This document shows positions 1-7,067 of a DNA stretch of 64,000 nucleotides, in pieces. The DNA lies in the NCBI GenBank assembly GCA_017301995.1, contig JAFLEH010000010.1:62001-126000 (forward strand). Reading direction: 5' to 3'. The notes beneath the pieces were generated by a model, which worked only from the letters and a program-made list of their open reading frames with translations, was not told the DNA's origin and searched no databases. Each line of letters starts with the position of its first letter. Positions within the stretch are counted from its first letter, which is position 1. This DNA is from Verrucomicrobiota bacterium (lineage in GTDB: Bacteria; Verrucomicrobiota; Verrucomicrobiia; Verrucomicrobiales; Akkermansiaceae). A program made the position numbers and the translations under genes.

Positions 1-219
1 CTGACGTTGCTTTCCGAGATTCCAGAAGAGAAGCGCACTGAGATTGAGAAGAAGCTGGCTGGTGACGGCTATACCCACGTCCTGTGGATACCGAAGGGCG
101 TGAAGCGCTTTCTAGATGGCAACCTTGTGCACGACATGCCCAAGGGTTCAATTACAATGACGCAAGGAGTTGGAATCTCAGGTTCCATCGGCCCCGGTGC
201 TGGCAAGAAGCAAGAATAG
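1..219 (+). CDS. Hypothetical cassette protein, probably cut by the window edge
   Basis: The reading frame is open from the first base to a TAG at 217-219, so the gene may begin outside the window; the first possible start inside is a TTG at 7, giving 70 residues. The product is charged at the N-terminus, ends in a glycine-rich tail, and has no domain I recognise. It is followed directly by an attC-like site that starts at its stop codon, the usual arrangement of an integron cassette gene. Function unknown. Confidence 0.45.
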   Translation: MTLLSEIPEEKRTEIEKKLAGDGYTHVLWIPKGVKRFLDGNLVHDMPKGSITMTQGVGISGSIGPGAGKKQE

Positions 220-342
220 CCGAACAAGCCATCCCTCCTAATGCCTGGCCCGCCGCCAGTTCCCACCGTCATGACCGCTACAACCTCAACCCGCAGTCGA
301 AGCCTCGCCCCCGGTCAGGCGTAGGAGAACTCGACGTTAGCG
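219..342 (+). other. attC-like integron recombination site 1
   Basis: The R''-type box GCCGAAC (219-225) begins at the stop codon of the preceding gene, and GTTAGCG (336-342) is the R'-type box 10 bp before the next start codon. The right arm reads GAGAACTCGACGTTAGCG, resembling the usual attC right arm. The GTTAGCG box is exactly complementary to the CGCTAAC box after the next gene (920-926), as expected for the two ends of one excisable cassette. The interior at 257-296 resembles 4420-4459. Confidence 0.65.
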
Positions 343-352
343 AAAAAAAGAT

Positions 353-925
353 ATGAAACCTCTCGCATGCCTCCTCCTTTCATCGGTCCTCTTATCAGCC
401 GCAGACGACCCTTCACTCGTTCCACTTCGGAATCAGTTCGATGGAGCTACTCAAAAGTATTCGGAGCGATTGAGGATTCTGGCTGATCTCGACGGTGATG
501 GCGTTGAGGATATGTTGCTTTCGGGTGGTCATGAGACGTCCGGGACCGCGGGAGGCGCTTGGACAGTTTACCTCAACCGCAACGGAGTATATAGCGCGGT
601 CGGCGATATCAGCGCGCATCCCAAGGCCATCGCGATCGAACCAGACCAAGATCGCATTCAAGCCGACGCCAAGGTCCGGCGATTTGCCCGAATCTGGGTG
701 TATTTGAAGTCAAGCGGCAGGAACGGCTCGTTCGGGTATTATCGTATTGGTAACGAATCCGTTGACGAGATCAAGGCCATCAAGATCTACCCTGGTGACG
801 GCGGCACCGACCTCGGCAGGTCGATCTACAAGGCTACATTCGAGAAGTCACCTATTCCTTTCAAGATTCAGCAAAGCACAACGAGCGATGAAGGCAAGGT
901 AACATGGACCGAATCCAAGCGCTAA
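353..925 (+). CDS. Secreted hypothetical protein with a DLDGDG calcium-loop motif
   Basis: This 190-residue protein starts at an ATG 10 bp after an attC right-hand box. The first 16-17 residues form a hydrophobic signal peptide, so it is probably exported. Residues 45-53 (DLDGDGVED) look like an EF-hand or FG-GAP type calcium loop, common in secreted proteins of this phylum. Nothing else is recognised. The cassette is bounded by complementary boxes GTTAGCG (336) and CGCTAAC (920), and the R'' box overlaps the last codons and stop. Expression would have to come from an upstream cassette promoter. Function unknown. Confidence 0.7.
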   Translation: MKPLACLLLSSVLLSAADDPSLVPLRNQFDGATQKYSERLRILADLDGDGVEDMLLSGGHETSGTAGGAWTVYLNRNGVYSAVGDISAHPKAIAIEPDQDRIQADAKVRRFARIWVYLKSSGRNGSFGYYRIGNESVDEIKAIKIYPGDGGTDLGRSIYKATFEKSPIPFKIQQSTTSDEGKVTWTESKR

Positions 926-1015
926 CAAGTCGTGGCGCGCCAACCGGCATAAGCTTTCCAATCTCGAATCAACCTCCAAGCAACCGCGCCGGCTGCCACC
1001 ACATCAGCGTTCGAT
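920..1015 (+). other. attC-like integron recombination site 2
   Basis: R'' box CGCTAAC at 920-926 overlaps the end of the upstream gene and is followed by AAGTCGTGGCGCGCCAACC, very like the left arm of known attC sites. The right box GTTCGAT (1009-1015) is diverged and sits 5 bp before the next ATG. The interior holds GC-rich complementary stretches that could fold. About 96 bp, a normal attC length. Confidence 0.6.
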
Positions 1016-1020
1016 AAAAA

Positions 1021-2049
1021 ATGAAGACCTTATCCAGTCTCCTAGCGACCACGTCGCTCATCACATGTTTGTGCGCGAGTAATCTTCATGCAACCACATG
1101 GGATGAGCCATGGCAGAAGGAAATCATCTCGGATACTGATTCAATTGTGCGCGTCAGCGTCACTAAGGCAGAGCCTAAGCGAGTGGATTTTCGGGTGTTG
1201 AAGCACATTGCAGGTGAGGAGGTGCCAAAATCCGGCGCACTCGTCGGATTCTCCAAGCTCAAGTTCGGGAGCTATTCGGTGGAGGAGGACGGTTTTAGGT
1301 TCAGGGAAGGCAGGGAGTATTACCTCTTTCTGGAGGAGACTGAGAAGACCGGGGAATATAAGATCGCCACACCGACAGCGGGCTTTGCTTCGACAAAGGA
1401 TGGTCAGACGACGGCCACGTATCGTCATAGCTATCATCAGGCCTATGTTACTGACCCGGTCTACGAGATGTCGATTATCGCAATCTTCAAGGCGCTGAAG
1501 AACCAGAAGCCGGATCTATCCAAAGCTCGGGCCTACATCGCTTCCGAACTCGCAAAGAAGCCGGCTGACATTCCCGATGAGGTTGACAGCGAGGAATTCC
1601 GGCGTTTCTGCTCTCAGCATGTCGCACTTGAGATGCTCTACTGCCTTGGCGGGGGAGATGCGGCCCAACTTGAGCCATTCTTGACTCATAAGAATCGGCA
1701 TGGGCAGATTTCAGCGGTCAGAGCCTTGGGAAGGCTTTCGAAGGAGGTCAGCCAACCCCGATTGCTTGCGTTCATCGAAGCTAAGGACAGAGATTCGTTC
1801 GCTAAGGTGTTGGCGGTATGGGCTTTGCGTGATAGTGGCGCAAAGGATGCAGCGCCCAAGTTGAAGCGTATACTTGAGACGACTGAGGATCAAGAGTCCG
1901 GGTTTGGCGGGAATATCATGGATCCTCGAGTGGGAACCCACTTTCCAGGATCAGTTCACAAGGCGATAGCGGAAGTTCTCGCCAGCTGGGACAAAAGCAT
2001 CGAACAAGGCGTTGGTGGACAGCCGGCTACCCGCCCCGAGTCGAAATGA
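1021..2049 (+). CDS. Secreted hypothetical protein with HEAT-like helical repeats
   Basis: A 342-residue product from an ATG just after an attC right box. Residues 1-24 are a signal peptide ending near LHA/TTW. Residues about 30-150 look like a mixed alpha/beta domain seen in exported proteins of unknown role. Residues about 200-300 contain helical repeats of the HEAT/armadillo type (for example a stretch ending in AVRALGRLSKEV and another with VLAVWALRDSGAKDAAPKLKR). This suggests a protein-binding scaffold outside the cytoplasm. It is the gene of the third cassette; its R'' box is diverged. No catalytic motif seen. Confidence 0.65.
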   Translation: MKTLSSLLATTSLITCLCASNLHATTWDEPWQKEIISDTDSIVRVSVTKAEPKRVDFRVLKHIAGEEVPKSGALVGFSKLKFGSYSVEEDGFRFREGREYYLFLEETEKTGEYKIATPTAGFASTKDGQTTATYRHSYHQAYVTDPVYEMSIIAIFKALKNQKPDLSKARAYIASELAKKPADIPDEVDSEEFRRFCSQHVALEMLYCLGGGDAAQLEPFLTHKNRHGQISAVRALGRLSKEVSQPRLLAFIEAKDRDSFAKVLAVWALRDSGAKDAAPKLKRILETTEDQESGFGGNIMDPRVGTHFPGSVHKAIAEVLASWDKSIEQGVGGQPATRPESK

Positions 2050-2054
2050 CCCTC

Positions 2055-2124
2055 TTGCCTACAACCTTTAACCCCGTTGCGGAGGGGCGCTCCCGGTAGC
2101 GGGTGCCAGGCCTCGACGTTAGCC
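2055..2124 (+). other. attC-like integron recombination site 3
   Basis: The right arm GCCTCGACGTTAGCC ends with a good R' box (GTTAGCC, 2118-2124). The left box is imperfect: GCCTACAACC near 2058 looks like the usual GCCTAAC with one base missing. The middle contains GC-rich complementary segments (around 2075-2105). The GTTAGCC box is complementary to GGCTAAC at 2476-2482 and again at 2916-2922. Confidence 0.5.
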
Positions 2125-2134
2125 AAGAAGGAAG

Positions 2135-2485
2135 ATGAAGAAAATCCTGGTGCTCGAAGACATGGAAGATCGAGTCGTGGCCTTTCGGACGGCTATCGCG
2201 AACCTTGCAGACGTCGAGATGGTCTTATGGCGAGACGCAGGCGCCATGATTCGTGATCTTCCAGAACACCTCCCGACCACATCGATTATTTCATTGGATC
2301 ACGATCTACTTCCGGCCAAGGGAAGTTCTAGCGATCCTGGCAGCGGCTTGGACGTGTGTGAGGCTCTTGCAAAACAGAAGCCTACTTGCCCCGTTTTGCT
2401 CCACACCGCGAACTATATCAAAGTCTGGCCGATGATGAACGAACTTGCATTTGCTAAGTGGGACCACGGGTGTCCGGCTAACTGA
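2135..2485 (+). CDS. Cyclic-phosphate-processing receiver-like protein, C-terminally shortened
   Basis: The 116 residues begin MKKILVLEDMEDRV and contain SLDHDL (53-58), a receiver-like acidic centre followed by a loop and the GLDV segment, then PVLLHTAN. I recognise this as the small receiver-domain family associated with cyclic-phosphate processing rather than classic two-component partners. Relatives normally continue for some 25-30 residues with a W-I-rich C-terminus; here the protein ends at CPAN*, inside a GGCTAAC attC box. It is therefore probably truncated by recombination. A purine-rich AAGGAAG precedes the ATG. It is the gene of the fourth cassette. Confidence 0.65.
   Translation: MKKILVLEDMEDRVVAFRTAIANLADVEMVLWRDAGAMIRDLPEHLPTTSIISLDHDLLPAKGSSSDPGSGLDVCEALAKQKPTCPVLLHTANYIKVWPMMNELAFAKWDHGCPAN
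2476..2482 (+). other. Isolated attC R'' box at the end of cassette 4
   Basis: GGCTAAC overlaps the stop codon of the receiver gene and is complementary to GTTAGCC at 2118-2124. No matching right arm follows; transposase-remnant sequence begins within about 30 bp, so the site looks interrupted. Confidence 0.4.
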
Positions 2486-2512
2486 GGGTTCTGCATTCCC
2501 AAAGCGAAGAAA

Positions 2513-2800
2513 ATGAATAGCTTGCATGAAATTCTCGATGTCACGCATTTGAACTTTCGAGTGAGATTTTCCATACTCCGCGGCGATGAACTCCGGCTGC
2601 TATTGATTGCGGTCTGCACCTACCTGATGATTGCGATCCTCCACAAGCAGATCAAGCTGCCCGGCACACTCCACAGAACTTTGCAGATTTTGAGCGTCCA
2701 TCCGTTCGAAAAAGTCACTCTAAATGAACTACTTATGGAAACCGAGCACAGAACCATGCATAACGCGAATCCTAATCAATTGATGTTCAATAACTTATAA
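2513..2800 (+). pseudogene. C-terminal remnant of an IS4-family-like transposase
   Basis: The 95-residue frame contains LLLIAVCTYLMIAILHKQ followed by a helix ending in RTLQILSVHPFEK. This is the conserved C-terminal signature of DDE transposases in which LQILS...FEK follows two hydrophobic helices. The catalytic core is absent, so only about the last 70-80 residues of a transposase of 350-450 residues survive. It sits inside the integron cassette array between two GGCTAAC boxes, so an IS probably inserted into a cassette and was then mostly deleted. Not expected to be functional. Confidence 0.65.
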
Positions 2801-2915
2801 CCGGACACTTGTGAAGTGGGACATTCATCGGACGCCGCCAGTTCGCATGGATGAGAGCTGGATCGAGACAGTTTGGTTGCCCAGAATCATGAGCCTCTTG
2901 GAGAGGAATCCAAAA

Positions 2916-3000
2916 GGCTAACAAGACGCTCCGTCCAACGGCGGGTGACGCTCCGGCTTGAATTCGGGATTCCATCCCCGGCGTGGATGAGCTAGACGTC
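2916..3000 (+). other. attC-like site 4, split by a group II intron
   Basis: The left arm GGCTAACAAGACGCTCCG (2916-2933) is a textbook attC left arm. The right arm GGATGAGCTAGACGTC ends at 3000, where an R' box GTTRRRY should start but the intron 5' end GTGCG begins instead. Total about 85 bp before the break. Confidence 0.7.
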
Positions 3001-3426
3001 GTGCGCCGAGCCAAGCAAGGCGCTTCTTGTCAGGTGAAAGACCTGATATGACAAAACCTAGCCAGTAGTCATTACCGAGTGTCGCAGTCAGGTTAGCTTC
3101 CTCGTTGGAGAATCGCGGGAGGCATCGCGTGAACAACATGAACCGGGAGGCTGACTTGGAGGCCGGAGGATGGGGAACCGGAGCGGAGATAACCCCGGTC
3201 ACACGGCGAAGGGTGGGGCAGGAAAACAGTGCGAGCAAGGCACCCGGTTGGGGCAATGTGGATCCCGATCCATTTTGTCACGCTCCCTGCTTGCATCGGG
3301 AGGCGGAGACGGTAGGTTCGTCCTGTCACCGTTCCACAGTGCGCGTTTTCCTGAGGAGCCCGGTGCGGTAATTCCGCACGCCGGGATCTGCGAGGGGGGG
3401 CACCGGGTAACCGGTGTCCCTACCTC
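3001..3426 (+). mobile_element. ORF-less group IIC (attC-class) intron
   Basis: The left end GTGCGCC (3001) matches the GUGYG start of group II introns. Near the right end, domain V is at 3356-3391: it starts GAGCC with the catalytic AGC, forms the GTGCGG/CCGCAC stem with a TAAT loop and closes with GGGATCTGC. It is followed by a G-run and a small domain VI hairpin CACCGG/CCGGTG (3401-3416), then CCCTACC (3419-3425). This layout is typical of bacterial group IIC introns. Only about 425 bp separate the ends, so the usual reverse-transcriptase gene is missing and mobility would need help in trans. The 5' junction lies inside an attC right arm, as known for the attC-targeting subclass. The exact 3' boundary is uncertain by several bases. 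Confidence 0.8.
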
Positions 3427-3440
3427 AATCGCCATTAAAT

Positions 3441-4112
3441 ATGAAAGCCCATTTGCTAGCTGGTTTCATTTCTCTCGCGTGTTACGGAATGGGTCTCGCA
3501 GACGGCTTTCCGTTTGACGAGAAGACCCAAACAGTCAGATGTGATTCGCTCCGCTTCCAGTTGGACGGCAAGCAAGCCTCTGAGCTTGTCCGAACCGGAT
3601 GTATCACACTTGCGGATGAGCAACTCCGGATACTCCGAAAGTTTTACCCGAATGCGTCCTCGAAGCAGGCTGTCATTGCCGCCACAGTCAACGACAACAA
3701 CGAAAATTTGGGGCCTGACGACGTATATTGCCTTTGGGTTGAGGCTTTCGAGATTGCTGTCACCCTCAACTACGGTGTTATCTCTTCTCCTGAAAAGGCA
3801 GCGAAGGCATTGGCAACGCCAAAGGACTATGGGGCCGCATCTAGTCCAAGCACACAAGTTAGGATAAGCCCATTGGGAGAATTGTTTTTCCGCGGTGAAA
3901 AAACCACACTTCACCAGACTCTTAAGATGATTGATTCAATCAAGCCCCCGGAGAAGGGAGAATTCACCAACCTTTCTGTCGTAGTTCCTCCTCCCGGGGA
4001 TCCCGAGAGGATGGTTGATAATCAAACGGCCAATTCAAAAGTTTTGGAGGTGTATGCCGCCTTACAGCACTATGGGCGAGAGCGTGGAATCGACGTTTGC
4101 AGAAGCTGGTAA
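3441..4112 (+). CDS. Secreted hypothetical protein
   Basis: A 223-residue protein; I chose the ATG at 3441 because it begins a signal peptide (MKAHLLAGFISLACYGMGLADG), while an upstream in-frame GTG lies inside the intron. The mature part contains an LRILRKFYPNASS segment and a C-terminal YAALQHYGRERGIDVC stretch, but no family I can name. It is the first gene after the intron and belongs to the cassette array. Probably periplasmic or exported. Confidence 0.6.
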   Translation: MKAHLLAGFISLACYGMGLADGFPFDEKTQTVRCDSLRFQLDGKQASELVRTGCITLADEQLRILRKFYPNASSKQAVIAATVNDNNENLGPDDVYCLWVEAFEIAVTLNYGVISSPEKAAKALATPKDYGAASSPSTQVRISPLGELFFRGEKTTLHQTLKMIDSIKPPEKGEFTNLSVVVPPPGDPERMVDNQTANSKVLEVYAALQHYGRERGIDVCRSW

Positions 4113-4129
4113 ATCGAAAGTAGCCTATA

Positions 4130-4164
4130 GGCGAACAAGATATCGCACCGAATGACCGTTAAGC
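4130..4164 (+). other. Short attC-like sequence
   Basis: GGCGAAC (4130-4136) and GTTAAGC (4158-4164, a good GTTRRRY box) flank only about 20 bp. This is shorter than normal attC sites, so it is a degenerate or deleted site at best. Confidence 0.3.
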
Positions 4165-4194
4165 CCCCAACCATACTGAACCAAGGAGTGAACC

Positions 4195-4407
4195 ATGAAC
4201 AAAGCCCAAGCCATGAAGATTGTCATCGTGAACCTTGGGTTCTGGTTCGTCGCGATGCTTTTGCATCCCCTGATCCGTATGCTCCCCACGGGGTCTGGTA
4301 GTCCACCGAAGATCTTTGAGTTGCTCATTCCCGTCTTTTTCATCATGCTCGCCGGCGGCTCTACCTATCTCCTCAAGAGCGCGATTGGAAAGACGAAGGA
4401 CGGCTGA
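4195..4407 (+). CDS. Small two-helix membrane protein
   Basis: The 70-residue product has two hydrophobic segments, about residues 8-27 and 42-60, separated by a polar loop, and a lysine-rich C-terminus (KTKDG). It has one of the better ribosome-binding sites of the window, AAGGAG at 4183-4188, six bases before the ATG. It is the last cassette-type gene before the tRNA. The sequence after its stop (4420-4459) resembles that after the first gene (257-296), supporting shared attC ancestry. Function unknown. Confidence 0.6.
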   Translation: MNKAQAMKIVIVNLGFWFVAMLLHPLIRMLPTGSGSPPKIFELLIPVFFIMLAGGSTYLLKSAIGKTKDG

Positions 4408-4500
4408 GGCAACAACCGGTTCCCGCCGCCATGACCGACAGAACCTCATCCCGCGATCCCCATCCCCGGCCAAATCATCCGCCGTAAACCGACGTGTCGG
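4408..4500 (+). other. Degenerate attC-like site at the end of the cassette array
   Basis: The stretch begins GGCAACAACC after the stop codon and ends near GACGTGTCGG, resembling diverged left and right arms. Positions 4420-4459 align well with 257-296 inside attC site 1. The boxes are poor, so this may be a decayed terminal attC. Confidence 0.35.
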
Positions 4501-4543
4501 ACCCGCTGACGGGCGGCCTTTTTCCGCCTACCTTGATTTTACA

Positions 4544-4615
4544 AGCCGGCTGTCGGGATTGAACCGACGACCTGCTGATTACAAATCAGCTGCTCTACCG
4601 CTGAGCTAAGCCGGC
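4544..4615 (-). tRNA. tRNA-Thr (TGT anticodon)
   Basis: On the minus strand a 72-nt cloverleaf starts GCCGGCT and ends AGCCGGC plus T. The D-arm contains AGCTCAGCGGTAGAGC, the anticodon loop TTTGTAA is flanked by the CTGA/TCAG stem, and the T-arm is GTCGGTTCAATCCCGAC. Anticodon TGT reads ACA (Thr). CCA is not encoded. It borders the integron cassette region. Confidence 0.95.
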
Positions 4616-4672
4616 GTGCGCGGGGAGTTTGGGCGTGCGGATTGGGGTTTGGCAAACCAAAAACGCGGCGGG

Positions 4673-5104
4673 TCAGCGGATCAGGTCGCGGAGTTGGCGC
4701 TGGAATTCGACGATGTCGTCCTGCGAGGGGCGGTAGCCGGCGGTATCGGGGTCGAGTCCCGGACGGCCGCTGTGGTCGAGCATCCAGATCGCGGATTCGC
4801 CGTCGGAGAAGACTACCTTGCCGCTAACAAGAGCGCCCGGCAGGGCGATGTGGTCCATGGTGACGGTGACCGTGCCGGTGGGCACGGGGGCCGGGGCGGG
4901 TTCGGCCGGCTTTTCCTCGGCTTTCGGGGTTTCGAGCAGCTCGATCCCGAGGTCGAGGATGAGAAACCGGGTGTCCATGTAGGTGAGGCTGAGGCCGAAA
5001 TCCTCTTTGAGCCGTCGCTGGAGATCGGACATGGAGGCTCCTTCGGCGGCCCATTGGCGGAGGGCGGCCTGTTGTTCGGCGGTGAGTTTGGCGCTGCTGG
5101 ACAT
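4673..5104 (-). CDS. Hypothetical protein with N-terminal helical domain and proline-rich linker
   Basis: The 143-residue protein begins MSSSAKLTAEQQAALRQW; I prefer this ATG to an in-frame start 13 codons upstream because the conserved-looking helical part starts here. Residues about 5-60 are an amphipathic helical segment (LRQWAAEGASMSDLQRRLKEDFG). An alanine/proline/glutamate linker follows, then a beta-rich C-terminal half with a GRPGLDP turn and a short helix ending in LRDLI. No signal peptide, so cytoplasmic. Family and function unknown to me. Confidence 0.65.
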   Translation of the reverse strand: MSSSAKLTAEQQAALRQWAAEGASMSDLQRRLKEDFGLSLTYMDTRFLILDLGIELLETPKAEEKPAEPAPAPVPTGTVTVTMDHIALPGALVSGKVVFSDGESAIWMLDHSGRPGLDPDTAGYRPSQDDIVEFQRQLRDLIR

Positions 5105-5157
5105 GCCTTGTTTTCGGTCGGGTATGGGCGCTTGCCAAGCCAAAATCCGGAAATTTC

Positions 5158-5586
5158 CTAACCGCCGGCTCCTTCCCGGCGGGCCTTGACGGCCAGCAGG
5201 AACGCGGTTTTCTCACCGTGGCGGCGCACCGAGAACCGGACGGATCGGCGCTCACCCGGACTGGGGCACCACGACGCCTGCCAGAAATGATAGACCGCTC
5301 CCATCGGCCCGCCCACCGACACCTTCGCGACTCCCACCACGCCGGACGAATTCCGCACCGAAAGCGCGCAGACCCGTGTGGTTTCGTTCTCCCCGATCCG
5401 CCGCACCACTTCGTCGCGCCAGGCCCGCGCGGCTTGGAGCGAACCGTCCCAGCCACCGTACCCGCGATCGGCGAAGTACTTCCCGAACTTCACCCCGCGC
5501 CGCTGCAGGCGGACCTGCCACCCGAAGGTGCCGGTTTCCGCGCGTTCAAGCCGTGTGATGCCGAAATTGTCCGCCTGTCCTCTCAT
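5158..5586 (-). CDS. AP2/ERF-like DNA-binding domain protein
   Basis: The 142-residue frame from the ATG at 5586 contains two related segments. Residues about 6-60 read like a bacterial AP2-type domain (FGITRLER, GWQVRLQRRGVKFGKYFADRGYGGWDGSL, then an ARAWRDEV helix), and residues about 75-125 (SSGVVGVAKV with a YHFWQASW strand) look like a second, weaker copy. AP2 domains bind DNA through a three-stranded sheet; bacterial versions occur in mobile-element and regulatory proteins. It is transcribed away from the NnrS-type gene, with about 190 bp between the starts. A regulator role is inferred. Confidence 0.6.
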   Translation of the reverse strand: MRGQADNFGITRLERAETGTFGWQVRLQRRGVKFGKYFADRGYGGWDGSLQAARAWRDEVVRRIGENETTRVCALSVRNSSGVVGVAKVSVGGPMGAVYHFWQASWCPSPGERRSVRFSVRRHGEKTAFLLAVKARREGAGG

Positions 5587-5748
5587 GCGATGCGCCCGGA
5601 AAATGGCCGCAACCCGCCGGTTTGTCAAACCTGTTGGCGATGCGGATGAATTCACGAAGTATTTTTCTTGAATAATCCGGCACCTCCCGAAATGGTCGGG
5701 CCGTGACAGCATTCCGCCGGCGGAATCGTTCAAATCGAACTCCCTGAT

Positions 5749-5790
5749 TTCAAACCGCGGATGACACGGATCCCACGAATGAGCACCAAT
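5749..5790. repeat. Dispersed intergenic repeat fragment
   Basis: The stretch around AAACCGCGGATGACACGGAT followed by CCACGAATG belongs to the same short repeat family as 51847-51882 (ACCGCGAATGAACGCGAATG and ACACGAAT). It provides the ATG at 5761 upstream of the more likely NnrS start at 5779. Confidence 0.4.
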
Positions 5791-7053
5791 CGCCCCAATC
5801 CATCCGAAGACCACCCGACGTCGGAAGCCAAGCCGGTTCCCGCGCTCCTCCGGTATTGGAAGATGGTGTTGGAGGAACCCTATCGGATATTTTTCCCGCT
5901 GGGCATGTTGGCGGGCGTCCACGGCGTGGTGATGTGGCCGCTCTATTATGGCGGAAAGCTCGCTTTCAACCCCATCGACGCCCATCCGCGGATGATGATC
6001 GGCGGGCTGATGGCGGCGTTTGTGGCCGGTTTCATGGGCACCGCGTTTCCCCGGCTAACGGGAAACCGCCACTGGACGGGCGCGGAACTGCTTGCTTTGT
6101 TAGGACTGTGGGCCGCCACGGCGGTCAACGCGGCCAAGGGCCGGGTCCCCGAGGCGGACGGATTCTTCGCGGCCTTGGTCGGCACGCTTTTTCTAACGAT
6201 GGCGGGGCGCTGGCTGTTGGGCAGGCGCGACACGCCGCCACCGGGGTTCGTGCTGGCCTTGGCTGGGCTGTTAGGTGGTGCCGCGGCCGCCGGATGCCTC
6301 GCGTGGGAACGCGGGCTGTGGCTCGGCCTGGAGGGGCTCACCTGGGCCAAACTGTGGTATTTCCAGGGATTTCTCGCGTTGCCGGTGATGGGTGTCGGCC
6401 CCTATCTGCTGCCACGGTTTTTCGGCCAGCCCAGCAGCCATTCGTTCGACGAGTCGCCGCGTCCGCCGGCCGGTTGGTGGCCGCGGGTGGGTTCTTCGGT
6501 GTTCTGGGGCTTGCATCTGGTGGTGAGTTTCCTGATCGAGGTGAAAGGCTATCCGCAGATCGGGCAACTGCTGCGCGCGATCACCATCGGGGTGTGGTTC
6601 GCGCTGGAAACACCGGTTTTCAAGCCGGCATTGGCACCGTCCACGGCCGGCAATGTCGTTAGAATGGCGGTTTTCATGCTGGTGGCCGGATGGGTGGCGG
6701 CCGCCTTCGTGCCCCAGGCCCGGATCGGCAATCTGCATCTGGTGTTCGTGGGCGGGCTCGGTCTTCTAACATCGATCGCCGCCACGCGGGTCATCCTGGG
6801 TCACTCCGGCCGCCACGATCTTCTAACCGGCAAGCGGCTGTGGATGCGCTGGCTCGCGGTGCTGATCGTGCTGGCGGCCACCACCCGGATGAGCGCGGAC
6901 TTGATCGAAAAGGTGAAGATTTCCCATCACATCTACGCCGCATGGACCTGGGTGGCCGCCACCGCGCTCTGGTTCTGGATATTGGCGCGGCATCTTTTCC
7001 GCGATGAATCCTCCGTCAAACCGCGCTCAGCATGCCCGCGGCGGAATCGGTGA
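5779..7053 (+). CDS. NnrS family multi-pass membrane protein
   Basis: A 424-residue protein with about 12 hydrophobic segments from residue 35 onward. The pattern RIFFPLGMLAGVHGVVMWPLYY, then DAHPRMMIGGLMAAFVAGFMGTAFPR, then NRHW is diagnostic of NnrS, a haem- and copper-containing inner-membrane protein linked to nitric oxide stress and denitrification in other bacteria. Conserved histidines (HGV, DAH, NRH, NLH, HHIYAAW) lie in or near membrane segments and are candidate metal ligands. The ATG at 5779 is preferred because the one at 5761 lies in repeat sequence. No nitrite or nitric oxide reductase genes are adjacent; it faces the AP2-like gene. Confidence 0.85.
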   Translation: MSTNRPNPSEDHPTSEAKPVPALLRYWKMVLEEPYRIFFPLGMLAGVHGVVMWPLYYGGKLAFNPIDAHPRMMIGGLMAAFVAGFMGTAFPRLTGNRHWTGAELLALLGLWAATAVNAAKGRVPEADGFFAALVGTLFLTMAGRWLLGRRDTPPPGFVLALAGLLGGAAAAGCLAWERGLWLGLEGLTWAKLWYFQGFLALPVMGVGPYLLPRFFGQPSSHSFDESPRPPAGWWPRVGSSVFWGLHLVVSFLIEVKGYPQIGQLLRAITIGVWFALETPVFKPALAPSTAGNVVRMAVFMLVAGWVAAAFVPQARIGNLHLVFVGGLGLLTSIAATRVILGHSGRHDLLTGKRLWMRWLAVLIVLAATTRMSADLIEKVKISHHIYAAWTWVAATALWFWILARHLFRDESSVKPRSACPRRNR

Positions 7054-7067
7054 GGGGGTGTTCGGGA

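Noticed and set aside
4500..4530. GGCGG/CCGCC hairpin with a T-run near the tRNA-Thr as a terminator
   Set aside because: The T-run lies in the loop rather than after the stem, so it does not fit an intrinsic terminator in either direction.
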